This document shows positions 55,850-64,000 of a stretch of DNA of 64,000 bases, piece by piece; position 1 is the stretch's first letter, and each line of letters begins with the position of its first letter. Source of the stretch: Reinekea sp. G2M2-21 (lineage in GTDB: Bacteria; Pseudomonadota; Gammaproteobacteria; Pseudomonadales; Natronospirillaceae); NCBI RefSeq assembly GCF_015687175.1, contig NZ_JADPQG010000001.1, positions 1,240,001 through 1,304,000 of the forward strand, in the 5' to 3' direction. Under the pieces are notes generated by a model. The model searched no databases, was not told where the DNA came from, and saw only the letters and a list, made by a program, of their open reading frames with translations. The position numbers and the translations under genes were made by a program.

Positions 55850-55878
55850 GTGACCTTAGTCACTGTGCGAAAGGTCAC
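55850..55878. promoter_or_regulatory. Triple GTGAC-type operator upstream of the two-component operon
   Basis: GTGACCTTAGTCAC (55850-55863) is a palindrome with a 4-base spacer. A third half-site AAGGTCAC (55871-55878) mirrors the first eight bases GTGACCTT. It lies 31 bases before the kinase gene and 39 before the phosphatase gene. Confidence 0.5.
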
Positions 55879-55908
55879 ACTTAGCCTTAGAATCGCAGGG
55901 ATATCCGA

Positions 55909-57069
55909 TTGAAAAGAATGATTACGACTGTGTATCAGAATTCACTGGCTCAAAATCTGGAAGGCATGACGGGCTATCTCGCCTGGGCCATCGTTTGTTA
56001 CCTGACACTCAGCTCCCAGCCCACTGACACCTTATCTGGCCAACTCAAGCTATTGACCATCGTGTTCTGCTTACTACTGTTCATCATTGGTTTTTACTTT
56101 ACGACGCGAGAAAAACCCTTTAACCGAATGGATACCAGTATTCGTCAGCTCTCCGTCATTGGTCAGTTAATTGCTGTTGTGCTGATACACATTCTCATCA
56201 ATTCCGGCGTCGTGGCTATTTTAGGCGTCGCACTGGCAGCGCAATTGCCCATTCGATTCAATCGCCTGGCTGCTTACTTTGGTGTCCTTGGTTTGATTGC
56301 CCTAGATTACTACTTCAACGCCTTTTATTGGGCTATAGAAGACTCCTTGGTATGGACGGCCCTAGCGGGTGCCTTTAATCTGTTTGCATTCCGCATGAGC
56401 CAGCGAGTTATGCAGGAGCAGGACGCCCGAGACGAAATTACCATGTTGAATCGCGAGCTGATTGCCACACAGGCACTGTTGCAGGAATCGACCAAGCAAA
56501 GTGAGCGGCTGCGCATATCCCGAGATCTTCATGATGGATTAGGGCATCACCTCACAGCCCTGATCCTTAAGCTGCAATATTTGACGTACACCACAGAAGG
56601 TGAAAACAAAGCGCACGTGGTTGAGGCGCACGTTATGGCGAAGCAGTTATTGACCGACGTACGGGAAACGGTACATGAGATGCGGGAAGGCTCCAATATA
56701 GGTCTGAAAGACGCACTGGATGCACTGATATCCCAAATTCCCCGCTTGAAAGTCCATCTGGATTTGCAACCAGAATTACATCTGCCCGATGCAAAAACCG
56801 CCGATACGTTGTTTCGTTGCGTCCAAGAAGCCATTACCAATACTTTGAAACACGGTAACGCTTCGGAAATGCATATTCGTCTGTATCAGAATGGTGATGC
56901 GTTTGAATTGCAGGTTATTGACAACGGACATTGCTCATTGCATTTACATGAAGGCAGTGGCTTAAAAGGAATGCGTGAGCGCGTAGAACAGTTGCGCGGT
57001 CAATTAGAAATTACAACGACAAAAGGGTTTGGGTTAAATATCCGAATACCAAACATGGAGGCGTTATGA
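55909..57069 (+). CDS. NarL-type sensor histidine kinase
   Basis: This 386-residue membrane kinase has about five transmembrane helices (22-160) with little periplasmic sequence. A coiled coil at 167-200 is followed by a HisKA_3 dimerisation domain with phosphoacceptor His208 (SRDLHDGLGHHLTAL). The HATPase has FRCVQEAITNTLKHGNA and a GSGLKGMRERV G-box. The D-box residues DNGHC are less canonical. The start may be TTG at 55909 or ATG at 55918. It overlaps the response regulator gene by 4 bases. The stimulus is unknown. The DesK/LiaS-like layout suggests membrane sensing. Confidence 0.9.
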   Translation: MKRMITTVYQNSLAQNLEGMTGYLAWAIVCYLTLSSQPTDTLSGQLKLLTIVFCLLLFIIGFYFTTREKPFNRMDTSIRQLSVIGQLIAVVLIHILINSGVVAILGVALAAQLPIRFNRLAAYFGVLGLIALDYYFNAFYWAIEDSLVWTALAGAFNLFAFRMSQRVMQEQDARDEITMLNRELIATQALLQESTKQSERLRISRDLHDGLGHHLTALILKLQYLTYTTEGENKAHVVEAHVMAKQLLTDVRETVHEMREGSNIGLKDALDALISQIPRLKVHLDLQPELHLPDAKTADTLFRCVQEAITNTLKHGNASEMHIRLYQNGDAFELQVIDNGHCSLHLHEGSGLKGMRERVEQLRGQLEITTTKGFGLNIRIPNMEAL

Positions 57070-57740
57070 ACGACGTAAGTCAATCCACCGTTAAAGTTAT
57101 GCTGGTTGATGACCAGAACTTAGTGCGAGAGGGGATCAAATCACTGTTAAATCTGGCAGGCCATATCGAAATCGTAGGCGAAGCCGGGGATGGTGAAGAA
57201 GCACTGGAACTGATCGGCGGTTTTGCTCCCGATGTGGTCCTCATGGACATCCGGATGCCCAAACTCGATGGCATATCCACACTGCGTAAGATGAAAGAAA
57301 CTGGTATTCATACACCTGTCATTATTTTAACCACCTTTGATGACCACGAGCTCGTGCTTAATGGTATTCGAGCTGGGGCACGCGGGTTCCTGCTCAAAGA
57401 TGTGTCGCTGGAGTCACTCGTGGAAGCGATCGACACCGTGCACAGAGGAGAAACTTTGATTCAACCGGCTGTAACGGAAAGAGTCATCAAAGGATTCACG
57501 GAACTGCAGAAAGATGGTGATAGTAAGGTCGAAAAAGATCCTGTGCAGGACCCTTTGACTCAGCGTGAAATAGAAATTCTGAGGCTGATGGCGGGTGGCT
57601 ATTCGAATAAGGAAATCTCCCGCGCGATCTTTAAATCTGAAGGAACGATTAAAAACCACGTTTCCAATATCTTGGCTAAGCTGGGTGTCAGAGACCGTAC
57701 CCGGGCTGTGTTGAAGGCTCTTGAAATTGGTGTTATTTGA
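57066..57740 (+). CDS. NarL/FixJ-type response regulator
   Basis: This 224-residue DNA-binding regulator is the partner of the preceding kinase. The receiver has Asp15/Asp16, phospho-Asp61 (VVLMDIRMPKLDG), Thr in ILTTFDD and Lys111. The LuxR-type helix-turn-helix is near 157-215 (LTQREIEILRLMAGGYSNKEI, with GTIKNHVSNILAKLGV after it). The triple GTGAC site upstream of the operon is a good candidate for its binding site. Confidence 0.94.
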   Translation: MNDVSQSTVKVMLVDDQNLVREGIKSLLNLAGHIEIVGEAGDGEEALELIGGFAPDVVLMDIRMPKLDGISTLRKMKETGIHTPVIILTTFDDHELVLNGIRAGARGFLLKDVSLESLVEAIDTVHRGETLIQPAVTERVIKGFTELQKDGDSKVEKDPVQDPLTQREIEILRLMAGGYSNKEISRAIFKSEGTIKNHVSNILAKLGVRDRTRAVLKALEIGVI

Positions 57741-57754
57741 TCTAAGTTTCTAAC

Positions 57755-57777
57755 AAATGTCTACAAGGTAGACATTT
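57755..57777. promoter_or_regulatory. Perfect 10-bp palindrome upstream of the MatP-like gene
   Basis: AAATGTCTAC and GTAGACATTT flank AAG. It lies 78 bases before the MatP-like start. A half-like GTGTAGATTT sits next to that start codon. There is no T-run, so an operator is more likely than a terminator. Confidence 0.55.
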
Positions 57778-57800
57778 CATTGGAGTCTGACTATGCTCTT

Positions 57801-57830
57801 GAAGCCCTCTGTGTGTGGGCTTTCTATTTT
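57801..57830 (+). terminator. Possible terminator of the two-component operon
   Basis: AAGCCC pairs with GGGCTT over a 9-base loop and is followed by TCTATTTT. Confidence 0.5.
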
Positions 57831-57855
57831 CATGTTATGACTACCGTGTAGATTT

Positions 57856-58590
57856 ATGGCAAGACCAAGATATCAGATTAACCCTCAGGATTGGTACGAT
57901 TGCCTCGATTGGCTTGATCATCAATTGGCGCAACCGACCTGGCTGGCCGAACGAGATCATCCGGTTCACAGTATCGGCCTGTCAACGTTGAAAGACTGCC
58001 TGAATCAATGGCGGGATGTGGATCGCCCTACGTTAGATTTATGTCAGTCTGTGCAGGACATCCTCGTTAGTTCGCTAACGATGGAGGATTGGGGGCGATT
58101 GCGAAAATCTCTGTCCGCGCGCAAGCGCAGAAGACGAGAAACCCGATTGGCAGAAAAGCCAATCAATATCACGTTAACGCCATCTGCGCATCAGATGCTC
58201 GTCGAGTATCGGGATCTATCTGCCACCGGCACTCTCAGCGAAGCTGTTGAAACCGCTATTCAGCAGGCTTTAGTGGAACTAAGAGAGGGTCGAGAACGTG
58301 ATCTGGAACGCGAATTACTTGAGTTTCTCAGACATTTCAAAGCATCGGTCCTGATTCAGGTCGTGCAGACCTATCTGGAGTTAACCACGACACGGCGTAG
58401 CCTAGCCAACTCCTGCAAGATTGCCCATCAACTGTTCTTAAAACGACCAGATCGCAACAGTTTACGTTTGGTCCGTGATCGATTTGTTGAAGATCTGGTT
58501 TGGAATGAGACGCATCTGAAGGTTCCATACGCTTCATTAAACCTGTTTCCTGACGATCTGACGTTGAACAACCCTCCAGCCGTTGAATAA
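57856..58590 (+). CDS. MatP-like ribbon-helix-helix protein
   Basis: This is a 244-residue protein. Residues about 75-140 resemble the core of E. coli MatP, the Ter macrodomain organiser. RLRKSLSARKRRRRETRL fits the MatP basic helix (as I recall, RMKQTIRARRKRHF). The strand KPINITL fits the RHH beta-strand, and GTLSEAVETAIQQAL fits the GKTLSETIVQLIEDA helix. An N-terminal helical part and a C-terminal extension of about 90 residues (coiled coil at 145-175, then unknown) make it longer than MatP, which has about 150 residues. Regulation by the palindrome upstream is possible. A different RHH regulator is the alternative. Confidence 0.55.
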   Translation: MARPRYQINPQDWYDCLDWLDHQLAQPTWLAERDHPVHSIGLSTLKDCLNQWRDVDRPTLDLCQSVQDILVSSLTMEDWGRLRKSLSARKRRRRETRLAEKPINITLTPSAHQMLVEYRDLSATGTLSEAVETAIQQALVELREGRERDLERELLEFLRHFKASVLIQVVQTYLELTTTRRSLANSCKIAHQLFLKRPDRNSLRLVRDRFVEDLVWNETHLKVPYASLNLFPDDLTLNNPPAVE

Positions 58591-58680
58591 GGAATTTAGC
58601 CGCTGGCTCTAAAGAATGAGTGCATTGTGAGGATCATGACGCATGATGGACGGAAAACGACAACGAAGGATGATACACGA

Positions 58681-59424
58681 ATGAATGACGTAGTACTCAT
58701 AACCGGCGCGGGACGCGGTATAGGAGCGGCCACTGCTGTACGATTTGCACAGTGTGGATACGACGTTGTGGTTAATTATCGAACAGACAAGGGTTCGGCG
58801 GAACAAACTGCTCGCGACATTGAACGTCTTGGACGTCGAGCATTGGTGGTGCAGGCTGACGTCTCCCGTCAGGGCGATGTCATCGGCATGTTTGCGCAAA
58901 TTCGGCAGTTTGGCGATTTGCGGATACTGGTCAACAACGCAGGAATATTGGATCGGCAATCGGCGTTGGTGAATATGACAGTTGAACGAATGCAACGCAT
59001 CTTGGCGACCAATGTCATGGGGACACTGTTGTGTTGCCAACAAGCCATTTTACTCATGGGCACTGCGCACGGTGGGAAAGGGGGCGCTATTATCAATGTA
59101 TCCTCTGGCGCCGCCAGAACTGGCTCTCCAAATGAATATGTTGATTACGCTGCTTCGAAAGGAGCCGTTGACAGTTTGACCATTGGTCTGGCGACAGAGC
59201 TGGCCAATGAAGGAATTCGGGTCAATGCAGTCAGACCCGGCCTTATTTATACCGATATGCATAAGGATGGCGGGGAGCCAGGACGAGTTGACCGGCTGAA
59301 ACATAACCTTCCTCTCAAGCGTGGCGGCACCGCAGAGGAAGTAGCCGCCGCCATCTGTTTTCTGGCATCAAAGGATTCAGCTTATACAACCGGAGCGTTT
59401 CTGGACGTAACCGGAGGGCGTTAA
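58681..59424 (+). CDS. SDR family oxidoreductase
   Basis: This NAD(P)-dependent short-chain dehydrogenase has 247 residues. The cofactor motif is ITGAGRGIG, NNAGIL is present, and the catalytic Ser141/142, Tyr156 and Lys160 lie in NVSSGAA and YVDYAASKGA. The C-terminus TGAFLDVTGGR is typical for classical SDRs. I choose the ATG at 58681, with AAGGA about 12 bases upstream, over the frame extension to 58627. It resembles sugar or FabG-like reductases, but the substrate is unknown. It converges on the MASE1 kinase gene with a 19-base gap. Confidence 0.85.
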   Translation: MNDVVLITGAGRGIGAATAVRFAQCGYDVVVNYRTDKGSAEQTARDIERLGRRALVVQADVSRQGDVIGMFAQIRQFGDLRILVNNAGILDRQSALVNMTVERMQRILATNVMGTLLCCQQAILLMGTAHGGKGGAIINVSSGAARTGSPNEYVDYAASKGAVDSLTIGLATELANEGIRVNAVRPGLIYTDMHKDGGEPGRVDRLKHNLPLKRGGTAEEVAAAICFLASKDSAYTTGAFLDVTGGR

Positions 59425-59443
59425 ACATCCCAAAGAGACGGAC

Positions 59444-62317
59444 TCAGTGCTTGTTTTGCAGGGTATCCAATATTTTTGCGACTGCGTCTGACACGTTAAG
59501 CGGTTTGCCAATGTGGCCGTTCATGCCAGCTGCGTAACATCGCTCAATGTCCTCTGACATGACGTTGGCGGTCATCGCGAGAATAGGGATGTTGGCCCAT
59601 TGTTCGCCCTTTGCCCTGATGCGTCGGGCAACTTCATAACCGTCCATTTCGGGCATTTGAATATCCAATAACACCATGTCTATGGTGGAACTGCGTTCTA
59701 ACACGTTCAATGCATAGGGACCACTTGGTGCAACAATCACAGTAGCGCCCAGACCAGAGAACGTTTCCTTTGCCACGAGCTGGTTAATCTCATTGTCTTC
59801 AACCACCAGAATCGTCAGATTCTCCAGTGGAAGTATTGTTTCAAGGTTATTCGATACGAGGTCTGAATTCGTTGCGTTTTCGGTTGAAAGTGGTGGTGAC
59901 ATCGGACTGGAAAGCTCATCCGGTGACAAAAACCGACTTTCATTGGCTAACGGCAGTGGAAGTCGAATGGTGAACTCACTGCCTTTTTCTGGTTGGCTAT
60001 GCAAGCTAATGTCACCGCCCATCAGTTCAATCAGTTGCTTGGAAATGGCCAATCCCAAACCCGTTCCCCCATATTTCCGTGTGGTTGTTGAGTCTGCTTG
60101 CCGAAATGACTCAAACAAGTGTGCTTGATGATCCCTAGGAATCCCGATACCTGTATCCGACACCGCGACCTGCAATTGCACGGTCGTGTTCGTTACTTTT
60201 TTGCATTTAACGTCGATCGTGACCCGACCTTGTGAGGTAAATTTAAACGCATTGCTGCATAGGTTCAGCAATACCTGTTCCAGTCGCAACGGGTCCCCAA
60301 TGACTTTATCAGGCATTTGAGCGGGTAAATTTATCTTGAATTCGACGTTTTTTTGACTGGCTTGAACGGAAAAAACAGCCTCGATTTTATGTAGTACATC
60401 GATTATTGAAAAATCTATCTGTTCCACGTCAAGTTTGCCAGATTCGATTTTGGCGTAGTCTAATGTATGGCTGATCAACGCTAGCAACGTTTCTGACGCC
60501 AATTTGGTTTTATGTAGATAATCGGTCTGTTTCGCGTTAAGAGGCGTTTTCAGGTTGAGATCTGTTAAACCAATAATCGCGTTTAAGGGTGTTCTGAACT
60601 CATGACTCATGTTGGCAAGAAAGTTAGATTTCGCCACATTAGCAGATTCAGCAGCCTGTTTTGCCGCGAGTAAATCCCGTGTCTTGAGGGCGACCTCCTT
60701 GCGAATACTCTCATAGGTACCGTTTATGATCAGGACCAAGGAATTCAATAACGCCGCGATCAAAAAACCACTGGTTAGCACAATCCAGCTGGACCAGTCC
60801 TTACCAATGAGCGCGGACTGGTCGCTGATAAATACGTCCATCTGATACCGGCGACCACCGAGATTGAACTCTTGCCGAAGTGGTTCAAATTTCTCTACGG
60901 GATTTAAAGTCGTACTTATTAACGGAAGAGTAGAAATTGGCGAGGTTATGTCGGATATGTCTATACCGAAGCCAGAGCTTTCAGCTTGTTTAACAATTGC
61001 ACCGACCATCCCTTCTACTAAGAAAACGCCACTTATGTACCCTAAAAAGGATCGCGAGGCGTCTTTTTCATTGAATACAGGCACGTATAATATGATGCCA
61101 ATTTGTTCACCTTCACTCTGGACCAATTTGATGGGGGGCGTCGCAATGCTTCGTTTGGTTTCCTGAGCACGAATTAAGGTGTTCAGGCGATTTGACTCTG
61201 CACCTAAATTTAGACCAAAGGCTCTTTTATTGGTTTCCATTGGATAAATATAAAGCACCGGGTAATAGGTGGCTCGGGATTGAGCTGGTTGAAGCACGCC
61301 ATTAGCATCCGGTTCCGTAAAGGTATAGTTCTCATAGCCCAAGTCTCGAAAGTGTTGCTCAAACTCAGGCCGCTGATCATCTGTGACGATTTCCGTCCAG
61401 CCGATGCCCTGAAATGCATCATCGTTATCGATGAGTGTTTCTGAAAACTGGTTAAAGTCATCCATGGTCACGCTTGCAGAGGATTGAAAGAAACCTTGAT
61501 AAGCACGTAATTTACTTTCTGCAACGATGATTTGCTCATGTACAGCTCCGAAGTACGCGGTTGCATTTTCGTTCAGAGATTCCTGCTGCGCTTGTTGCCT
61601 AGCATTCAATGAACCGATAAAAAGAGCAAATGTGGCCGCGAAAATAAACAAAGTTGGCATCATCAGCTGAAATTTTTGGCGTAAAGTGGTTGTTGACGGT
61701 TTCTTAAATAAGCTAAGTACCATTGGTGTAAAGACGATGACCCCGATCGTGTCACCTATCCACCAAGTGAGCCACGTAAAACTGAAGTTGAACGTTTCGA
61801 TATAGCCCGCGGCCATGAGCCCGCTGGCACCATTGGTCGCCGCGATGAGGCACCCGGCAGGGCCTATTATGGTAAAAAACAGGATGATGTCTCGAGGTGT
61901 ATCGAGCTGAGACAAAGAGCCTATCAACCGGAAGTAAAGATACCCACTCCAGACGGTTTGAAGCGCTCCACCCAGACCTATGCCCATGGCTAACCAGAAC
62001 CCGACTGAATCAAAACCGTTATTTACCCAGGAAACAAGGTTTGCATTAACCAGAAACGAACCTAATAGGACGCCAACCACCACAGCGGTTCGATTCAACA
62101 AGATGTAACAAGCGAGCGCGATGCCAGATGCTGGCCAGATAGCGCTGGCAAAGCCAGGAGGAATGGCGAGTAACAGACCAAATTTGCCAGCGAGGAAGTA
62201 GGCAAACGCTGTGATCAGAACGTGCTTGCTAAATTGGGTCATGTTAACCGATGGATGTGGACTTTTTAAAAGTGTAGATGAGCGTTGAATTAACGCCAGA
62301 GTCCGTTCTTGTAACAT
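59444..62317 (-). CDS. MASE1-CHASE hybrid sensor histidine kinase
   Basis: This 957-residue inner-membrane hybrid kinase starts with a MASE1 region of about eight transmembrane helices (residues 30-245; FASAIWPASGIAL is typical). A periplasmic CHASE domain follows (about 260-500; FQGIGWTEIV, RATYYPVLYIYP). Next come a transmembrane helix near 525-545, HisKA with His572 (NMSHEFRTPLNAIIGL), HATPase with LNLCSNAFKFT and GTGLGLAI, and a receiver with Asp885 (LLDIQMPEMDG). CHASE domains usually bind small ligands. There is no partner response regulator next to it. The ATG at 62317 lies in a perfect inverted repeat. An internal start at 62242 is possible. Confidence 0.92.
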   Translation of the reverse strand: MLQERTLALIQRSSTLLKSPHPSVNMTQFSKHVLITAFAYFLAGKFGLLLAIPPGFASAIWPASGIALACYILLNRTAVVVGVLLGSFLVNANLVSWVNNGFDSVGFWLAMGIGLGGALQTVWSGYLYFRLIGSLSQLDTPRDIILFFTIIGPAGCLIAATNGASGLMAAGYIETFNFSFTWLTWWIGDTIGVIVFTPMVLSLFKKPSTTTLRQKFQLMMPTLFIFAATFALFIGSLNARQQAQQESLNENATAYFGAVHEQIIVAESKLRAYQGFFQSSASVTMDDFNQFSETLIDNDDAFQGIGWTEIVTDDQRPEFEQHFRDLGYENYTFTEPDANGVLQPAQSRATYYPVLYIYPMETNKRAFGLNLGAESNRLNTLIRAQETKRSIATPPIKLVQSEGEQIGIILYVPVFNEKDASRSFLGYISGVFLVEGMVGAIVKQAESSGFGIDISDITSPISTLPLISTTLNPVEKFEPLRQEFNLGGRRYQMDVFISDQSALIGKDWSSWIVLTSGFLIAALLNSLVLIINGTYESIRKEVALKTRDLLAAKQAAESANVAKSNFLANMSHEFRTPLNAIIGLTDLNLKTPLNAKQTDYLHKTKLASETLLALISHTLDYAKIESGKLDVEQIDFSIIDVLHKIEAVFSVQASQKNVEFKINLPAQMPDKVIGDPLRLEQVLLNLCSNAFKFTSQGRVTIDVKCKKVTNTTVQLQVAVSDTGIGIPRDHQAHLFESFRQADSTTTRKYGGTGLGLAISKQLIELMGGDISLHSQPEKGSEFTIRLPLPLANESRFLSPDELSSPMSPPLSTENATNSDLVSNNLETILPLENLTILVVEDNEINQLVAKETFSGLGATVIVAPSGPYALNVLERSSTIDMVLLDIQMPEMDGYEVARRIRAKGEQWANIPILAMTANVMSEDIERCYAAGMNGHIGKPLNVSDAVAKILDTLQNKH

Positions 62318-62344
62318 ACCGGTCAGGCGAACCTAACCGGTATG
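62315..62344. promoter_or_regulatory. Inverted repeat over the MASE1 kinase start codon
   Basis: CATACCGGT (62315-62323) and ACCGGTATG (62336-62344) are perfect 9-bp arms over 12 bases. One arm contains the ATG of the kinase gene. It could be an operator or a translation-masking hairpin. Confidence 0.5.
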
Positions 62345-62375
62345 AAATTCGTCTCGTGATTAATTTGTGACGCTA

Positions 62376-62397
62376 AGAGCGTAAACTTATGCGCTCT
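62376..62397 (-). terminator. Weak hairpin after putA
   Basis: AGAGCG pairs with CGCTCT over a 10-base loop, 7 bases after the putA stop. It lacks a clean T-run. Confidence 0.35.
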
Positions 62398-62403
62398 GAT
62401 AGG

Positions 62404-64000
62404 TTATTCCGCCGCGGCAATCAAGCTCGCATTACCGCCGGCGGCGGTCGTATCGATGCACAGATGGCGTTCCAGTCGATAACGTTCCACTTGCAGATAT
62501 TCGGTGACAAATGGAATGAGTTCGCCGTCCCGTTTTGCCAATGCGATACGGAAAGCCCGACCGTTCCGTGCATTTGGGTGTGAGATAACGGCTTTTATTC
62601 CTTCGCAGTCCTCGAGTAACTCGGGGGCGAGAGCACCAAGCAGAACCTGAACGGGCCAATGTTGACGTTCAATCCGTTCGGCTATTGGACTCAATTCAGG
62701 GGTAACCAGAATGACTTTATTGCCGGTTGCCAGTCCCATACAGGCCTGCTGGATACCAATGTCTGCGGAATCCGCAATGCATAGTATTGTGCCGCGCGAC
62801 ACCCTGGATAATCGATTGAGTTCGCCAGTTGGCCCCGGCAAATCTGTCACAGTTTCATTCGACTCAGGCAGCTTTAGCCCAAGACTTTTAAACAGGTCTG
62901 CAAGGATTACTCTGTCTTCATTGCCAGAGGAGATTGGTGCGATGTCGACCAGTTTGTCAATCGAATCGGCCAGATCGGCACCACTAATTTGTTGGGCGGG
63001 GAGGGGAGTGAGTTCGATTTCCGACCACGTCGGTTGGAAAAACCTTTTTACGTAGGCTGGCCCTCCCGCTTTGGGACCAGTTCCTGATAATCCCTCACCA
63101 CCAAAGGGCTGTGAGCCCACAATGGCACCAATTTGGTTACGATTCACATAGGTATTGCCGACATGTATTTGCGCTGAAACTTCAGCGAGGCGGGTATCCA
63201 TCCGAGAATGCAAACCAAAGGTTAAGCCATAGTTTTTGCTGTTGATGCTCTCAATGACGGCTTCAACCTGGTCTGCTTTGTAGGTGGCGACATGTAAAAC
63301 TGGCCCGAAGATTTCTTCTTCCAGATCGTCTATGCCCAACACTTTAATAACGGTAGGCGCGACAAACCGCCCATGTTCAGGTGCCACCAAGCTTTTTAAC
63401 ACCTGTCCTTTATTGGCAAATTTCTGGCAGTGTCGTTCAATTTTTTGTTGGGCGGTTTGATCAATCACCGGCCCGATGTCTGTTGACAAGTACCAGGGGT
63501 CGCCTAACGATAATTCGTCCATGGCACCGAACAGCATGGCTAGAAGATTGTCTGCGATGTCTTCTTGCACATAAAGGATACGAAGCGCGGAGCACCGTTG
63601 ACCGGCACTTTGAAACGCCGACGCGACGACGTCCCGAACAACCTGTTCAGGCAAAGCTGTGGAGTCAACCAACATGGCATTTAGGCCGCCGGTTTCCGCA
63701 ATAAGGGGGGTATGCGGCGCGAGATTTTTTGCCATCGCTCGGTTAATGGTTTGAGCCGTCTGGGTGGAGCCGGTAAAGCAAACACCATTAATTCGGGGGT
63801 CTGAGGTGAGTCGTGCGCCAACGGTCGCACCTGTCCCCGGAAGCAATTGAATGATTGCTTTGGGTATGCCGGCTTCGTGCATCAACTCGACGGCTCTGGC
63901 AGCGATTAACGGCGACTGTTCCGCCGGTTTGGCCAACACGGCGTTTCCGGCGGCGATCGCGGCAAGGATCTGGCCAGTAAAAATGGCTAACGGAAAATTC
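62404..64000 (-). CDS. putA: Bifunctional proline dehydrogenase / P5C dehydrogenase PutA (C-terminal part)
   Basis: The frame is open to the window end, so only the last 532 residues are seen. They begin inside the aldehyde dehydrogenase (P5C dehydrogenase) domain. NFPLAIFTGQILA, AGNAVLAKPAEQSPL, the catalytic Glu in IAETGG and the catalytic Cys in FQSAGQRCSAL are visible. EEIFGPVLHVATY and QPFGGEGLSGTGPKAGGP follow. The roughly 200-residue region after that is the conserved C-terminal PutA domain, which monofunctional enzymes lack. It oxidises proline to glutamate at the membrane. Whether it has the N-terminal RHH repressor domain cannot be seen. Confidence 0.93.
   Translation of the reverse strand, partial: NFPLAIFTGQILAAIAAGNAVLAKPAEQSPLIAARAVELMHEAGIPKAIIQLLPGTGATVGARLTSDPRINGVCFTGSTQTAQTINRAMAKNLAPHTPLIAETGGLNAMLVDSTALPEQVVRDVVASAFQSAGQRCSALRILYVQEDIADNLLAMLFGAMDELSLGDPWYLSTDIGPVIDQTAQQKIERHCQKFANKGQVLKSLVAPEHGRFVAPTVIKVLGIDDLEEEIFGPVLHVATYKADQVEAVIESINSKNYGLTFGLHSRMDTRLAEVSAQIHVGNTYVNRNQIGAIVGSQPFGGEGLSGTGPKAGGPAYVKRFFQPTWSEIELTPLPAQQISGADLADSIDKLVDIAPISSGNEDRVILADLFKSLGLKLPESNETVTDLPGPTGELNRLSRVSRGTILCIADSADIGIQQACMGLATGNKVILVTPELSPIAERIERQHWPVQVLLGALAPELLEDCEGIKAVISHPNARNGRAFRIALAKRDGELIPFVTEYLQVERYRLERHLCIDTTAAGGNASLIAAAE

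Noticed and set aside
55850-55863. GTGACCTTAGTCAC as a true matS site
   Set aside because: The known matS consensus has a 3-base centre and this one has four. It also lies in a promoter region, so I list it only as an operator candidate.

Overview
The window is a contiguous stretch of a gammaproteobacterial chromosome. No rRNA, tRNA, CRISPR array, insertion sequence or prophage was seen. Most of it follows a backbone that I recall from pseudomonads: comEC-exbB-exbD-lpxK-kdsB-(LMW phosphatase)-murB, rne/rluC, sppA-like, maf, yceD, rpmF, plsX, fabD, fabG, acpP, fabF, pabC, mltG, tmk, holB, pilZ, TetR, DUF1285, ETF-QO and etfBA. The moderate GC content, a type II secretion locus, PilZ proteins and many two-component proteins suggest a marine Oceanospirillales/Pseudomonadales-type bacterium. 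A Reinekea/Saccharospirillum-like host is a guess.

Layout. 0-5.3 kb: the proteostasis/nucleoid block clpX (3' end), lon, hupB, ppiD, with clear intrinsic terminators. 5.3-11 kb: a small HTH protein, kdsC and kdsA (KDO synthesis), dinG helicase, an agmatine deiminase and a PilZ protein. 11-19.6 kb: one LolC/E-type permease with LolD, ComEC, ExbB/ExbD, LpxK, KdsB, a low-molecular-weight phosphatase and MurB. This is an envelope block with many overlapping genes. 19.6-22.8 kb: rne with a long structured leader, divergent from rluC. 22.8-34.5 kb: a fatty-acid/phospholipid and replication-precursor operon set with no fabH between plsX and fabD. 34.5-39.5 kb: TetR, DUF1285, and ETF-QO divergent from etfBA, with a PsrA-like palindrome in the shared promoter region. 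39.5-43.7 kb: a truncated LysR regulator, a PstS-like/OmpA fusion preceded by a near-consensus Pho box, and a divergent membrane hybrid kinase whose catalytic boxes look degenerate. 44-51.5 kb: the gspEFGHIJKLM type II secretion operon. 51.6-64 kb: a more accessory region with a GNAT protein, glutathione reductase, a lone intact tyrosine recombinase, a metallophosphatase, a NarL-type two-component pair, a MatP-like ribbon-helix-helix protein, an SDR, a MASE1-CHASE hybrid kinase and the 3' part of putA.

Functional threads. KDO-lipid A precursors are made by KdsA, KdsC, KdsB and LpxK, encoded in separate units of this window. PlsX-FabD-FabG-AcpP-FabF supply acyl chains, and the ETF proteins take electrons from acyl-CoA oxidation. 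The least explained parts are the PstS-OmpA/pseudokinase pair at 39.9-43.7 kb, the MatP-like protein with its upstream palindromes at 55.8-58.6 kb, and the divergent PlsX.
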